DNA of 64,000 nt, from the NCBI GenBank assembly GCA_025331435.1, contig JAIWNI010000015.1:310001-374000 (forward strand), read 5' to 3'. The notes under the pieces were generated by a model, which made no database searches, had not been told where the DNA came from, and saw nothing but the letters and a program-made list of their open reading frames with translations. The position numbers were made by a program, and so were the translations under genes. How positions within the stretch are numbered: position 1 is the first letter of the stretch; each line of letters opens with the position of its first letter. Origin of the DNA: Choanephora cucurbitarum (taxonomy: Eukaryota; Mucoromycota; Mucoromycetes; Mucorales; Choanephoraceae). Below are positions 10,565 through 22,704 of this stretch, piece after piece.

Positions 10565-12730
10565 ATTCTAATAACGAGAAAGAAATGAGATAAAAGAAAT
10601 AAAGGAGGTAAAAGAAAAGAAAGAGAATGTCTTCTGTAACAATCTTTTTTTGTCTTTATTTTCATGAGTTACACAGCTCGCAATTTTTTTTTTATCTGTC
10701 AACACATGAAGTTGTACGGAAAGTTCTTTTACGGAGAATCAGTAGCTTTTGAACTCAAATCCAAACACATTTCAATATTTAGATCAAATGACCCCATGTG
10801 ATGTGCCTGTTTTCTAAATACTCAAAACAAATCAAGTTTGATTTTCTACTATACATTTTCTGCATCTCTTCCACAGTAAGATTGACTTTCCTTGTAACTG
10901 AATTGATCTTGATTTTCAATAAGCGCTTTCCCTTTCTTTCTTAGTCTCAGATCTTTTTTTCTTGTGATAACCTTATGTTTGTGTCATCTAAAAATTTGCT
11001 TTTGTTATTTTTTAAAGTTCGCTTCGATCATATTGTAGGTATTGTTGTAAACAAGAAATCGATGACAATATCCACTCTCTCTTTTCCTTTTTCTAGTAGC
11101 AAGCGATGGCCTACTTTCTGATTATAAATGCTCTAAAGAAATAGAGAAGTCTCCATACAAAAGTGTTTACAAGCAAACAAACAAACTCCATATAGTGGTC
11201 ATAGTTGCTACATCTTGGAGTATTTCAATTGATTTGTTTACTTGAAATAAAGAAGAAAATCTTTAAAAGTTCATAAAGATACAAGTAAGTAGGCCATACA
11301 AACAAAAGCAACTGTCAATTCTAAATGAGTTACCGTGTTGGCATTCAATTGTGTCTTTTTTCGAGTTCGTTTATCAAGGGATTTTTTTCCTATCAGAAAC
11401 CATTTTAAATAATGTATCAATCTTGATGCTCTTTTTCTCTTATTTATGCCGAAAATAACTCAGTTGACTTAATGCTCATTGCAACGTCCTCGACCCAAAG
11501 AGAAAAGGCAGTAGGAAACATGGCAACGTCAATTGAATGGCTTTTCAAGTACAGAGTATTGCTATCTTGTCTAACAAGGATCATTGGTAAGCTAACAGTA
11601 TACGTGCATTTGGTTTGTTTTCCTATATGGCTGGGCAGAAATCAATTTTGATTATAAGCAATTGGATTGTCATAAATAACTGCTGATAGTTATTGAGATT
11701 AATTTCTGCATTAACTTTTCTCCCTAAGCGATATGCAAAAAGAAGGTTGGTTTAGAAGCTTATCGATGCCAAGAAAGGCTTTCGCGCAATTAAGAGAAAC
11801 AATAGATAAATCAAACGATGGGTTTTCAATGATCAATTTTGTTCTAGAAGGAACTTTGGACTATTTTGTCTTGTTTGATCACTATACTCAACAACAAAGC
11901 TTGTCATGGACTGAGTTTGTCTGTCTCCACTTGATCAGATCATTTCGTTGGGTTCAAGAAAGCAAATAAAGTCAGTTTGCAGTCGAAATGTCACTTACCT
12001 GGTAAAGGCAAATAGGAAAAAAAACCATAATTCATCGTTACTCTCTAAAATTAGAATGTGTTCAATCAGCTTATTGTTGCTGTTTGCTTCGTCCATGCTG
12101 ACAATTACGATCTGTTTTCTTTTCAAGGTGATACAGCATTTCACTTGATGCTTGCTTCGCCTTTTCTAAGAAGGTCCAGTTAAATTAGGGGATCTAAGCG
12201 CGTGGAGGGAGAGATATGTCGCTCTTTTCGACTGAGTACTAAACTTCTTGTGTATCAAGTTGTCATACGGCTCTCTAACCAATCATATAAGTTGTCTAAG
12301 CATGTCAAAATAAATCTGACAAAGCTAGTAGAAACCTTAACTTCACTTGTGTACTTTGGTCTAATGTGTAACATAGCAGTTTATACCTGTGCAAGCCGAG
12401 AGAAAGGAAGAAGCCTTTCTTTAGCTTTATCTTATTAAAAGTGAAATATGGTTACAAAAAAAGAAAAGAAAAGAAATGTACTTTCATTCAGTCTTGGCTT
12501 GACCATCAACGAGAGTTTTTGCTCAGTTAGTATGATTCATGTGAGTTATGATTGCTTTCTTGCTTCTTTGTTACAGCATGTGATGGACAAATAAAGAAGC
12601 CTTTTGTTTGTTTTAGTTTCAATAACGCTTAGTGTTTTTTCGCGTATGGAACAAAGAAGATATATTTATTGATATATACATAGAAATACACATATGCATT
12701 TCATAAACAGAAGAGAGATTTGGATAGCGT
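10565..12730. other. Long gene-poor region
   Basis: About 2.2 kb of AT-rich sequence. The best open frame is 11733-11969 on the plus strand (about 78 codons, SMPRKAFAQLRETIDKSND region). It has no recognisable domain, and the upstream frame is closed by stops. I see no RNA gene or inverted repeat. It contains the promoter of the MYND gene and the 3' region of the coiled-coil gene. Confidence 0.4.
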
Positions 12731-14092
12731 TTAACTCTCTGTTGATACTGAAATAGCAAGCTGATCAATTTCCTGGTTTGTTTGATAAAGCTTAATATAA
12801 GCTTCTCTTAAGTCTTTAAGAGCAGCACGTTGGGCAGTTTGAAAGTCTCTCTTAATATGGCTCTGAACGCTTGGATTTGTTTCCTGCATCTCTTCCAATT
12901 GACTCAAGGCTAATTGGGTGCGTTCTCGAACACCGTTCTCAGCAATCACTCTCAATTGATCTACTTCAGTTTTCAATGCATTGACCAAGAAGCTCAAGTC
13001 TTGTTGTCTGTCCAACGCTTTGATTCTTTCCTGAATCAAGTCCAGTTGCTTGTTGAGCATCACTTTCTGCTGAGCTGCTGTTTCCATGATTGACTGAATC
13101 TCAAAAGCCACACGATCCATTGTATTTTCAAAGTCAAGCACCAGAGGCTCTGGTGATTGCTTCTCTGTCTCTTGCATAATGTTCTTGATAATCTCCTGTG
13201 CTTTCATTTTAGCTTCTTCTTGCTTCATACCCATCTTTTTACTCTCTTGGCTCTTCTGATCAATGTATTCCAGAATGCGTTTTGCTGTCTTTCTTAGTTT
13301 GTCTTCTACATCTTCTGTTGGCACTCTTTCTTCTCTTGTTGTTTGACCACTTTCAACATAATCGTCCAGCTCCTTGCGCCATTGATGTATCCTGTCCAGT
13401 GTCCATGTCTTTGTTAAGGTCCACCATGGCAAAATATAGGTGTAATGCACCTGTTTAGTGACTTCTAGCGCTCGCAACTTTCCGTCTGCAGTGTATACCA
13501 ACTGGTGCATGCGTTGATTACAGACATCTATCAGATCGCCTATTGTTGTCTTTTCCACCCAGTCATTGACAGCATCGAGTGTTTCAGTATATGGCTGAAG
13601 ATACATGTGGGAACGATACATCCAGTCAACTGTGTTATGACGTGTATGTGCGATCCAATGTTGATTCCAGATGTGTTCTTGAAGAAGGGTATATGGCGAT
13701 GAGAAGTAATGAGCAGGAGTACAGGTATACGAAGAACTGGCGTAGTCTTGTTGACACTGCCATAAATAGAATGGGATACACGAAACAGATAGCAAAAGCA
13801 ATACACTTGGAATCGACCAGGACTTTTTTGTCTTCTTCTATGAGCTGTAAGCTTTCTTTTCTCTTCCTTGTGCTTACGAAGTACTTACTTTTCGATGAAT
13901 CTCGGTTTGATCTAGTGTTGGTTGTGTTGACATGGCTGTAGAGATAGATCAGATAAAATAAACAAATTGAATAAGAAAAAATAAACCTTTTAGATATTGC
14001 TCTACACGTTCAGCAGAATGATTTTTGAGCGGTACAATCTTGACTGGTGAGATGTGGGATGATTTATCGAGAATGGTCTCCCACTGAGACAT
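12731..14092 (-). CDS. Single-pass membrane protein with long coiled coil, unknown function
   Basis: Exons are 14092-13987, 13935-13889 and 13837-12731, coding 419 residues. The first two exons give a soluble N-terminus (MSQWETILDKSS..) rich in charged residues. A basic stretch (RKKKTKKSW) precedes one membrane segment (about 58-75, SIPSVLLLLSVSCIPFYLW). A Trp- and Tyr-rich region follows, then about 230 residues of charged heptad-like coiled coil. The positive-inside rule places the short N-terminus in the cytosol and the coiled coil in the lumen or intermembrane space. I do not recognise the family. The acceptor of intron 2 (CTCATAG) was chosen because the nearer CTTACAG closes the frame. 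Confidence 0.65.
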
Positions 14093-14229
14093 GTCGGTTA
14101 CTTGGAAACAGCTGTTGATATAAAGAAAAAAGTTTTATCTTTTTTTAGGGGTGGGGAGGAGGTCTAATTTACAGGTACTCGAATTTTCTTTTTAGGAATA
14201 CTCTGCTTTACTTATAAGAAGAGGTCAAA

Positions 14230-14265
<36 letters not shown>

Positions 14266-15996
14266 TCAACTTGGTTAAAGAGTTTGAAAGCTTTCATGCA
14301 CTCTAAGCTTAGAATGATCACATTGTAAAAGTGTTTCATACGCTTTTTCAAGAGATCAAATTGCTGATGGTTGCTTATAGTCTTACTATCTTATGTAAGA
14401 ACAAATGTCCAGTTTGCTTCGCTATGCTTTTCTCATTCTGGCATACTTTTGCTAAACGTAGCTAAATCACAAATCGACTTCAGAAACAATGCATTGAGAA
14501 AGATGAACAAGATGATTGTCTGTGAGTAATGAAGGTTTGTTGCCAAAATGAGAGAGATGATCAAGATTGTACATAAGCAATGAACAGAAAAGATGAAGGC
14601 AACCAAACATTTGTATGATAAGCCGTCTAGTTGGAACTATTTGCCGACAGCCCTCAAAAGCAGGACATATACCAGAGTTTATAGGCTCATTAAGCAGGCT
14701 CTCTGCTAGACATAAAACTGAGCTTGAAGTTTTGCCTTGTCTTTGCATAAAAGATCTACTAGCATGTGCCAAAATCAAAAGATAAGTCAAACAATAAAGA
14801 TTATGGTCACCATGGCCAGCCTTCATTAGGCACGAAGACATCTTCATACTAGTGTTTTATTTTTTTACTTTGCTATGACAAAACCGTCTTGACTAATACT
14901 TAAATTTCTTGTTTATATGAGCATTATAGTATTCTAAACAACCATAAGAACCACCTTTCACCAAAAAAAAAACTAGAAAATTTAATCACAGCATATCCAT
15001 ATCGAGTCGTGCCCTTATTCTGAAGATGCATATAAAGTAAGAGATATATTGTGACTACTAAGGTGTAGCCTATGAGACTATCAGTTCAGGCTTAAGCTAT
15101 CCTTTTTTGTTTGTTCAGAACAAGTTGGTTTTGCTTTCTTGTTCTTTCTCTTAAACAACTTCCAAAAAAAATAGTTAATTTCTTGGCAAAGTTCATATTC
15201 ATGCTTTAGTCAAAACAAAAGCACCTAATCTGAATATCTCAAGATAACCTAGTGACTAACAGATACACGTCTTGACAGTGCAAGTCATGTTCTCTCTATG
15301 AGTTGCCAAGGCTTAATTTAATCATGCTCCGATATGCGACCAATTCATTTTCAAAGAGAATTGATGTAAGACAATAACTTGGGTATAAAAGAAATTCAAG
15401 AAAGAAGCTGCTGCTTAATAATGTACAACCTATAGTCTAAATGCTTCCCTTGTAGTCCCAGCTTCTTTCTGTACCTTCTTTTTCTACTGCAAGCTTCTAC
15501 CTTCTGAAAGACAACAGATACTATGAAAGTCTCTTTATTTGGCTAATTTTCAATGTATTGTTCTTCCGGTCTGCATAGTCCTGCAACTGTCATTTGAAAA
15601 AGAAGCTTAATTTATTTGTGTCACCTTTTGTGTCACATTCTATTCAAAAACTATTTTGTACAGGCAACCCGTGTTTACATGACGAAAAGAATACAATAGG
15701 ATGGCCATTACGCTCTCTCATTAAATCGATTTCTTTTTGTAGTCCATTGAGTTTAGGCAGTTAGCTAATGAGCAATACCAAAAAGACTAAAAGAGAGTTC
15801 TCGGCTCACTTGTTTTGTGATTTTACTATTTTAATTTGTAGATTTTTCAAGTCTCTATTTTTATAGACTCTCACCCCTCCCCTTATCTCTCTCTCTTTTT
15901 CTTTCGCTTAATCTTTTTTTTTCTCTCTCTCTCTTCTCTCTTCTCTTTCCTACAGTCGTTGAACTCCTTCACTCCTTTTTTTTACTCCTTTTTATT
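14093..15996. other. Intergenic region with (AG)n repeat and an orphan ORF
   Basis: About 1.9 kb between two divergent genes. It contains the (AG)n tract at 14234-14262 and a 126-codon open frame on the minus strand (14467-14847) that I do not recognise. A CT-rich tract (about 15880-15965) directly precedes the RhoGEF-like start, a common feature of fungal core promoters. Confidence 0.45.
14234..14262. repeat. (AG)n microsatellite
   Basis: An uninterrupted AG dinucleotide run of 29 bases upstream of the coiled-coil membrane protein gene. Confidence 0.95.
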
Positions 15997-18900
15997 ATGT
16001 TGTCTGCTTCAACTGTTTCCTCATCGTCAAGTGGCTTTAGTCCCAAGCCTGAAATATCAACACCATCTTCTCAACTTTCTTTTGACTCAAAGAAGGCAAA
16101 TCATAGTCCTTTAAGTGAACTTATTGAAGCAGAACAATCCTTTATTGAGACAATAAACATGATTGATTCGGTAACTATTAAACTGATTCGATATGTCGCT
16201 CTTATCTAATCTCAATCAATCCCTTTATTTTTTTTTGTTCTCCTAAAATAATTAAAGCATATTGGACCAATTTGGGTCAAACAGATGGCATCTTCTGCAC
16301 CTGATTTCTCTGAATTGTTGAGATGTATTCATGCAATCTTGAAAGCAAATAAGCAATTTTGTGAGGTACCTATTTAGAAAACAAATTGTGTATATTGAGA
16401 CTAACTTATCCTTTTGAAGAAACTCACTAAAATAGCTGCTGGCTCTCAATCTATTGGCGATCTCGGAGATACATTAATGCAGTGGGCAAGTACACATAGT
16501 AATGGGCTCAGCTTTGTTGTGAGCTAATTCAAATGATCTGCAGGTCCGCGATCTAGAAATACCTTATGCAAACTATTCTAGAAGTTACATTCCAAATCTG
16601 GGCCAACGTCAAGATATAGCTGAAAACAAAGCAATCCAGTCTGTATTACAGGTAAGATCGAATGCTCCTTTTTTCATGATTGGATAGCTGTATCTAATGT
16701 ATATTGCAGGAGTTGTCTTCCTCTGCTTCATACGATTTGACATTAGAATCACTTTTCAATGCTCCCATACAGCAGTTAAAGTACTACAAGGAACTTTATA
16801 ATGTAAGAGACTATTTCTTTTAGAGAGAGAGATTTTTTTAAAAAAAAAGAGAACATGTTGGCTCATCTAGAAGGGTTTATAGAGGCTCAAGGAAGGCACA
16901 AGCCCTGATCGTACTGACTATCGAGTACTGATGCGTGCAATTGAAAAAATAGATACAGTAATAAGAATGGTTCGTACTGCAGTTCAATTGCCTTTCAGCC
17001 AGGCAGATAAATATCAACAACAGGACCAAGAACTGGCTCAATTTCAGAGCCAAGTTGATTGCTCCCAGGTTGTTGATCTCTATAGTGATAAGCCAGTTGT
17101 AAGTCGATCTGTTCTATAATTAGATGTTTGTATAATGCTGATCTATTTTTATTTACGCATGTGTATGCTAGAGTTATACACTTGAATTATCGGACCCTAA
17201 TATGCAGCTGGTAATGAGGGATAGCTTCGATATGCTATTTGACAACAATCGTTCTCCACCTATGTGCGTTCATTTAGTATTAACTACAGACGTCTTGATC
17301 ATCACTCAAGAAATCAACTCCTCTCAGTTTGCCCTTCTCTATCCTGCTATCCCTATTAACCATATCACTGTCAAGGCTGATATGATTGAGAAAGAAGCTG
17401 CTGGGGAATATGTAATCCAGCTCTCTGTATTGGGTAAAAAACAGATTACGCTGTGTGCACGGTCTAAGGAAACTCAAAACACGTGGACTGGATCTTCTGA
17501 TTCTACTCCTCGAACACTTAGTGTAGCAGCACAAAAAAAGATGTTGGCTAACAAACCAACAATGGATTTTGGTGTTCGTTTACAGCCGTTACCAACGAAT
17601 GCTAGAGACGCCAAGAAGCTGATTGAAAGGAAAAATATTGCAAACATTCGCACAACCGATATTGTTACTTTCTATTCTGAATCTGAACACGTATCTCCTA
17701 TTGAGAGTTCAGACGATGAAGATCCAAACCAGAGAGATACAATCATGAATATATACGATAAGCGTGCTAAAGAGACTAAGTCTAAACAGGATTCAAATAC
17801 AGTTGCTCCTCAGCAAATCAATGTAGCCTTTGAAACATCTAATGCATCTCAAACTCAAGTTAAATTGATTTCGACACCGCCAAAAAAAGATAATCTTAAC
17901 GTGAAGGATAATTGGTCTCCTAACACACTACAATCACCAGCTGCTGAAATCCCGGTTAAAGCCGTTTCACATGTTCAACAAGCCCATATCGAACCACACA
18001 AGTCGCAGATAGAAACAATGTATATTTCGGACAAGACTGAATACAACTCGACCTCTTTTTCTCCTTTAAACCAACAAATGAATAAATTGGCTATTTCGCC
18101 TGATAGATCGAGAGGCAACGACAGCAAGCCTTCTTCTCCAAGAGCAGTCGAAGTACAAAGAGCTATTATTCCTCAAGCCATGCAGGCAGTAACCCAAAAG
18201 ACAAACGACTATTTGTTGCAGAACGAAAATTCTCCAGCTGTGCCTAGAAAGAACCTTATACCACAAGCTTCGCCTGTTCCTCGAGAGTCATCCATGAGAA
18301 ATAAAACACCACAGCACAACCAACCTCAATCAAGGTCGCCTATGTCACCTCAATACCCACAACACCATCAGCAGCAACGCAGCCAGCACCCACAACACCA
18401 TCAGCAGCAACGCAGCCAGCACCCACAACACCCACAACACCCACAACACCCACAACACCCACAACACCCACAACACCCACAACACCCACAACACCCACAC
18501 CCAACACCCACAACATCATCATCAGCAACGTAGTCAGCACCCACAACACTATCATCCTCAAAACCATCATCCTCAAAACCATCATCCTCAAAACCATCAA
18601 CGTTCACCACACTCGCAGCACCACCCTCAACACCCACAACACCCACAACATCATCCTCAGCATAATCAGCGCCCACCGCATTCACAGCATCATCCTCAAC
18701 AACGTCCCCCTCATCAACAACAGCATCGCCCTCAGGGCCCTCAACAGTCTCATTCTCAACACCACTACCCAGGAATGGCTGAACGTAGTCCAAAGCCCAT
18801 GCCTGCCTCTCCTCATCAACCTAGACCAATGCAACATGTGGGTAACCATTCAACATCTCCTGGATTACAGAAAAGAGGACCTCCTCCAGTTCTGGATTCA

Positions 18901-19782
18901 CCAACCTCTCCTAAATCGCAATTACCAAATCAATTCAATGCACCTTCACCTACACCTAGCCAACTTCATCAGGCTCGCTCAACTGAAGATTTTAATCGTC
19001 CTTATAGCCCTGGGCAATATAATCCAAACACCGACGTTCGACAAGTGCTGTTTAGCAACGATCAATGTCAAGTGTTCCATTGGAAGAACGACTCTTGGTA
19101 TGCTGTGGAAGGTCAGTGCTTGCTTCAGATTCGATTGACTCACAGCAGTTATACATGTGTCACTGTCGAGTTACAAAATTCAGCTCAGTTGTATTTGAAT
19201 GCTTGGATTCTTCCTGATACTGTCACACGGCAGCCTTCAGCCACTGACATCAGTATCTCTCTCTATTTGGGTATGCAGAAAGAGAACTATTTGGTTCACT
19301 TTCAACAACCTCAAGATGCTTCTGTGTTTTTCCAATTAATACAACAAGCACATAGTGAAGCTGTTCAAATGTCAGCATCACAACCAACCCCTCAACAAGA
19401 AGATACTTATGATGATCCTGAGCCTGTTGATACAGTCAATGTGCCACAATCATCAAGACCTATCTTACAGTGCAAGGCGAAATTGTTTATCAAGAACGAA
19501 ACATCTAGCTGGAGTGCATTTGGTAGTGTCAACATGCAAATCTCTCAGCAGTCACCTAGTATGCGTATGCTGATTGAAATTCAAAATGACAAGACAAAAT
19601 TGGTTAGTTCGATTGTGCGAAGTGGCAATGTAGAGAAGATTGGTCCAAAGCGAATCAGTTTCTTATTGACAGACGAGTCATCAAAGACTAGCATTGTGTA
19701 TATGATTCATGTTCGCGAAGACCAAAATGCAAGCAAGATCTTTGAATATCTTCGTATCAAAAACGCGGAAAACGGATGGTAG
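15997..19782 (+). CDS. DH-PH (RhoGEF-like) protein with His/Pro/Gln repeat; apparent frameshift
   Basis: Exons are 15997-16170, 16258-16365, 16420-16485, 16544-16651, 16710-16802, 16883-17098 and 17172-19782. Residues 35-255 read as a Dbl-homology domain: PLSELIEAEQSFIETINMID, ..ELLRCIHAILKANKQFCEKL.., APIQQLKYYKELYNRLKEG. A PH-like segment follows (SFDMLFDNN..LVLTTDVLIITQE). A disordered region leads to a His/Pro/Gln nonamer repeat, then two beta-rich PH-like C-terminal segments (VRQVLFSNDQCQVFHWKND; CKAKLFIKNETSSWSAFGSV). DH-PH proteins activate Rho GTPases in polarity and cytokinesis. The frame shifts by +1 at about 18500-18502 inside the repeat; dropping one C there gives an intact 1124-residue protein. 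Intron 3 uses a GC donor. Domain calls are by eye. Confidence 0.75.
18420..18513 (+). repeat. Coding nonamer repeat (CACCCACAA)n
   Basis: Eight exact nine-base units encode His-Pro-Gln repeated. An irregular 13-base segment (18492-18504) and one more unit follow. The irregular piece changes the reading frame; its length is not a multiple of three. Looser His/Pro/Gln-rich repeats continue to about 18760 in the new frame. Confidence 0.92.
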
Positions 19783-20084
19783 ACCATTGCCTTGTAACTT
19801 TATTTTTCATCCATTTGTATCTATTCCTCTTCTTTTGTTCGCTCGCTCAATCGTATGGTATACATAAAACATGTTTAGACTGTCTACTGTTTTCATTGAC
19901 TTCATACTCATTGTGTATGCGAACAATTTGTCTAATTGATTGTCCATATAGATTTTCTGGTTTTTGTGAGACAAACAAAATGAAGAACGACTGAAATAAA
20001 ATAAACTGAAAAGAGAAAAAAGGGCTTCTCTCTTTCTTTTTTTCTAATTTTCTGTATGACAAATAGATACTGGTAGTATATACC

Positions 20085-20513
20085 ATGAGCCATGATGTCC
20101 AGGTTAACAGCAAACTCTTGAAATGTATAGTCTGTCATAAGCAGTTTGCAAGGTACGACCAACGAGGCTTCCGAAATCCAGGATTTACTGCTCATCAGAA
20201 CAGATGTATAGAGCGTCGATATCAGTCAAAGACAAAACCAAAACTAAAACCAAAGCCAAATCTAAGAACTTTACTGCCTGCTTCAGTTCGTCATAATGGA
20301 TCCATAGCTAGACAATCTAACTCTTCATGTTCTACCAAACCAACTCCAGCTACTGCGCCTATTGGCAGTACCACCAGTTTTGACTCACGTATCACTACTT
20401 CAGCTGTTATAGACGAATTTGTTTCTGCTGACATTCAGTGTAACTATTGTATTCCTCAGTTCGGCCGGCATCGTGTTTCTTGCTTATTTGCTGCAAAGAA
20501 CAACGAACCATAG
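20085..20513 (+). CDS. Small zinc-finger-like protein, unknown function
   Basis: Intronless ORF of 142 codons beginning MSHDVQVNSKLLKCIVCHKQ. A C-x2-C pair (CIVC) followed after about 20 residues by H..RC (FTAHQNRC) forms a possible C2HC-type finger. A lysine/proline run (KTKPKLKPKPN) and a Ser/Thr-rich region follow, then a second C-x2-C (CNYC) and one more Cys near the end. I do not recognise the family. It lies between two larger genes about 300 bases after the RhoGEF-like gene, and its composition is consistent with real coding sequence. Confidence 0.5.
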   Translation: MSHDVQVNSKLLKCIVCHKQFARYDQRGFRNPGFTAHQNRCIERRYQSKTKPKLKPKPNLRTLLPASVRHNGSIARQSNSSCSTKPTPATAPIGSTTSFDSRITTSAVIDEFVSADIQCNYCIPQFGRHRVSCLFAAKNNEP

Positions 20514-20712
20514 AGACTCTTGATCCATTTTCTTGTGTCACTTATGTATATACATATGCTTATGTTCTAGAATAATTATGACATTTCTTTATTTTCCTAT
20601 TTTAAAAAATGAAACATGCATGATTTAAATGGTATTGCATGATTAAGTTACGTTATAAATGTAAAGGTTTATGTGTCATCACTGCTTTCTCTTGATGTCT
20701 GTAAGATTTAGC

Positions 20713-21722
20713 TTATCTATGATGAACTATATAACCTAGATCGGTTGAGGAAGGTGGATGATGTCTGGTGAGCGTGGTACTGTTACAATAGCTTTCTGGT
20801 ATATTTAAATAAGGGTTCTGAACTGTATCATTATAGTTAGGCATAGGATAGTCAGCATATTGGAAATCCATATAATTATAGATAGGTCTTATCTGTCTCT
20901 GTTTCTTACAGGCAAATGGAGGATATTGATTTGTGGACACTCCTTTACCGAGGTGCTGTTGAAGCGAATGCTGTTTAGGCTTTGGTGAAAACGTGTAAGC
21001 GATGGTGGAGAGTAATATCCACAAGACACATAAGATGCCTAAAAGTATATATGTACAGTTGAAAAGAAGACATCTACAAGTATAGAGATAACGTGTCAGA
21101 GCATTTGCATTAAATGTCATACAAAAATAGACAGGGTACAAGGAGACCATTGTAACCTCTAACCATTGATTAAACACGCCTTTGAAATAATAGTGGGTAA
21201 GTAGCATCATGAGCTTGATCTAACAAGGAACAATATGGGATAAATCCTTTGGCTGGAAATTTAAATTCAACTATACTATTTGTCCATGGTTCTTGTGAAT
21301 ATACAAATGTAATCGTTGTCAAGGTAGCTATTGAAGTCATTGAGTTGAATGTCCCTAACGTTCGGTCACCTCGTACCACATGTGCTCTTTTGCAGCATGT
21401 GGCATGGACACATAGCATCAAAGCACTTGTCATGGACAGACCGAAAGCAATATATATAACCAAATACTAATAAAAGATTGATTTCAACATAAGTTATCAT
21501 AGCACATATTGTAGCATTACCTGCCAATGGCCTCCTAATAGCCAGCCAGGTATATCTGTCTACGAATATACTATTTCTGTAAGAAAATAAAAGCTCCAAA
21601 TCTATGTTTTGATTTACCTTCTTCTGATAGACTGTGAATAGAGTGCACTGAGCAAAATGACTTGCCAATCCAAGTAGACTGAATAGTAAGGTCAGGTAAC
21701 GGAATGCATTTAGAAGTTCCAT
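20713..21722 (-). CDS. Multi-pass membrane protein (four-helix, MARVEL-like layout)
   Basis: Exons modelled as 21722-21618, 21559-21521, 21466-21305 and 21219-20713, giving 270 residues. Hydrophobic helices are seen at FRYLTLLFSLLGLASHF, YLVIYIAFGLSMTSALMLCV, IKLMMLL..VSLYPVYFCMTF and YILLGILCVLWILLSTIAY. The tail of about 100 residues is soluble and rich in Tyr, Pro and Asn. Four helices plus a cytosolic tail resemble fungal MARVEL or SUR7-like membrane proteins, but no signature motif proves this. The third intron (85 nt, GTATAT donor) could instead be partly coding: the skipped frame reads an extracellular-looking loop (VYSQEPWTNSIVEFKF). The start and last exon are firm, the middle less so. 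Confidence 0.6.
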
Positions 21723-22053
21723 TTGCTAGTTTAAAGATAAGAGAAAGGAAAAAAAAAAGAAGAGCATAGTAAAAAAGATCGAAAGTAAAGTTTATCATGA
21801 GCTTATTAAGTATTTTCTCGGACAATAAATAAATTAATAAGAAGAAGCACATATCTCTTTCACTTCTTTACTGCATTTGTTTTCTTAAATGTTTTCCTGC
21901 TTGACTTCTTACCTATTTTTCACTCACCCCTATTTCCTTATTATTCAAGATTGTATCTAATAATTTATACGAGATGATAAGAAGAGACAGAACAATGAAC
22001 AAACATTACATGTTTTATTGTTTATTTATTTAAGCAAAGGTCAGGAATCAAAT

Positions 22054-22704
22054 TTAGTTCTTGGCAGCTTCCTTGAAGTAGTTGGCAAGAGGACCCTTTT
22101 GGGGAACGAACTTGACGTAACAACCATCAGGTCTGAGCTTACCAGCAGCACGGGCTTCAACGTATTCTTCACGAGACAAAGGAGTGAAACCCCACTTCTT
22201 GGAGATAATGATCTTTTGTTGACCAGGGAACTTGTACTTACAACGTCTCAAGGCTTCGATGACAACAGCCTTGTTGGAGTCCTTGGAACGAACGGAGAAA
22301 ATGATTTGACCAATGTTGACACGGGCAACGAGACCGTTGGGCTTACCGAAAGCACCACGCATACCAGTTTGCAATCTATCGGCACCAGCACAAGACAACA
22401 TCTTGTTGATACGGGTGACGTGGTAGGGGTGGACACGAATACGCATGTGGAAGGAATCCTTACCGGAGGTCTTGGACATGTACTTGTTAGCACAGATACG
22501 ACCAGCTTCAAGGGCTTCAGCGGAGAGTTGTTCGTATTCGTTGGAGACCAAGTGGATACAGAGAGGGAAGTCATCAACAGAGGCCTTCTTACGACCTAAG
22601 TCATAGATTCTAAGCTTGGCATCAGGGACACCACGGTTGTATCTAGACTTGGGGTAAGGCTTGTTCTTACAGTAACGATAACAACGAGCAGGACGACGAC
22701 CCAT
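22054..22704 (-). CDS. RPL10: Ribosomal protein uL16 (RPL10)
   Basis: Single coding exon of 216 residues. The N-terminus [20 protein letters not shown] is the invariant start of eukaryotic L10, so the ATG at 22704 is chosen over an in-frame ATG 18 bases upstream. Further family blocks include [39 protein letters not shown] and the C-terminal [13 protein letters not shown]. uL16 sits at the corridor to the P site of the 60S subunit and is loaded late in the cytoplasm. Codon use is strongly biased to C- and G-ending codons compared with its neighbours, as expected for a highly expressed gene. Confidence 0.97.
   Translation of the reverse strand: MGRRPARCYRYCKNKPYPKSRYNRGVPDAKLRIYDLGRKKASVDDFPLCIHLVSNEYEQLSAEALEAGRICANKYMSKTSGKDSFHMRIRVHPYHVTRINKMLSCAGADRLQTGMRGAFGKPNGLVARVNIGQIIFSVRSKDSNKAVVIEALRRCKYKFPGQQKIIISKKWGFTPLSREEYVEARAAGKLRPDGCYVKFVPQKGPLANYFKEAAKN

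Noticed and set aside
18340..18793. Long minus-strand ORFs rich in Gly/Val/Cys opposite the DH-PH gene
   Set aside because: They are shadows of the repetitive plus-strand His/Pro/Gln coding region; repeats without stops on one strand open frames on the other.
22018..22599. 193-codon plus-strand ORF opposite uL16
   Set aside because: Antisense shadow of a strongly codon-biased ribosomal protein gene; no independent domain.
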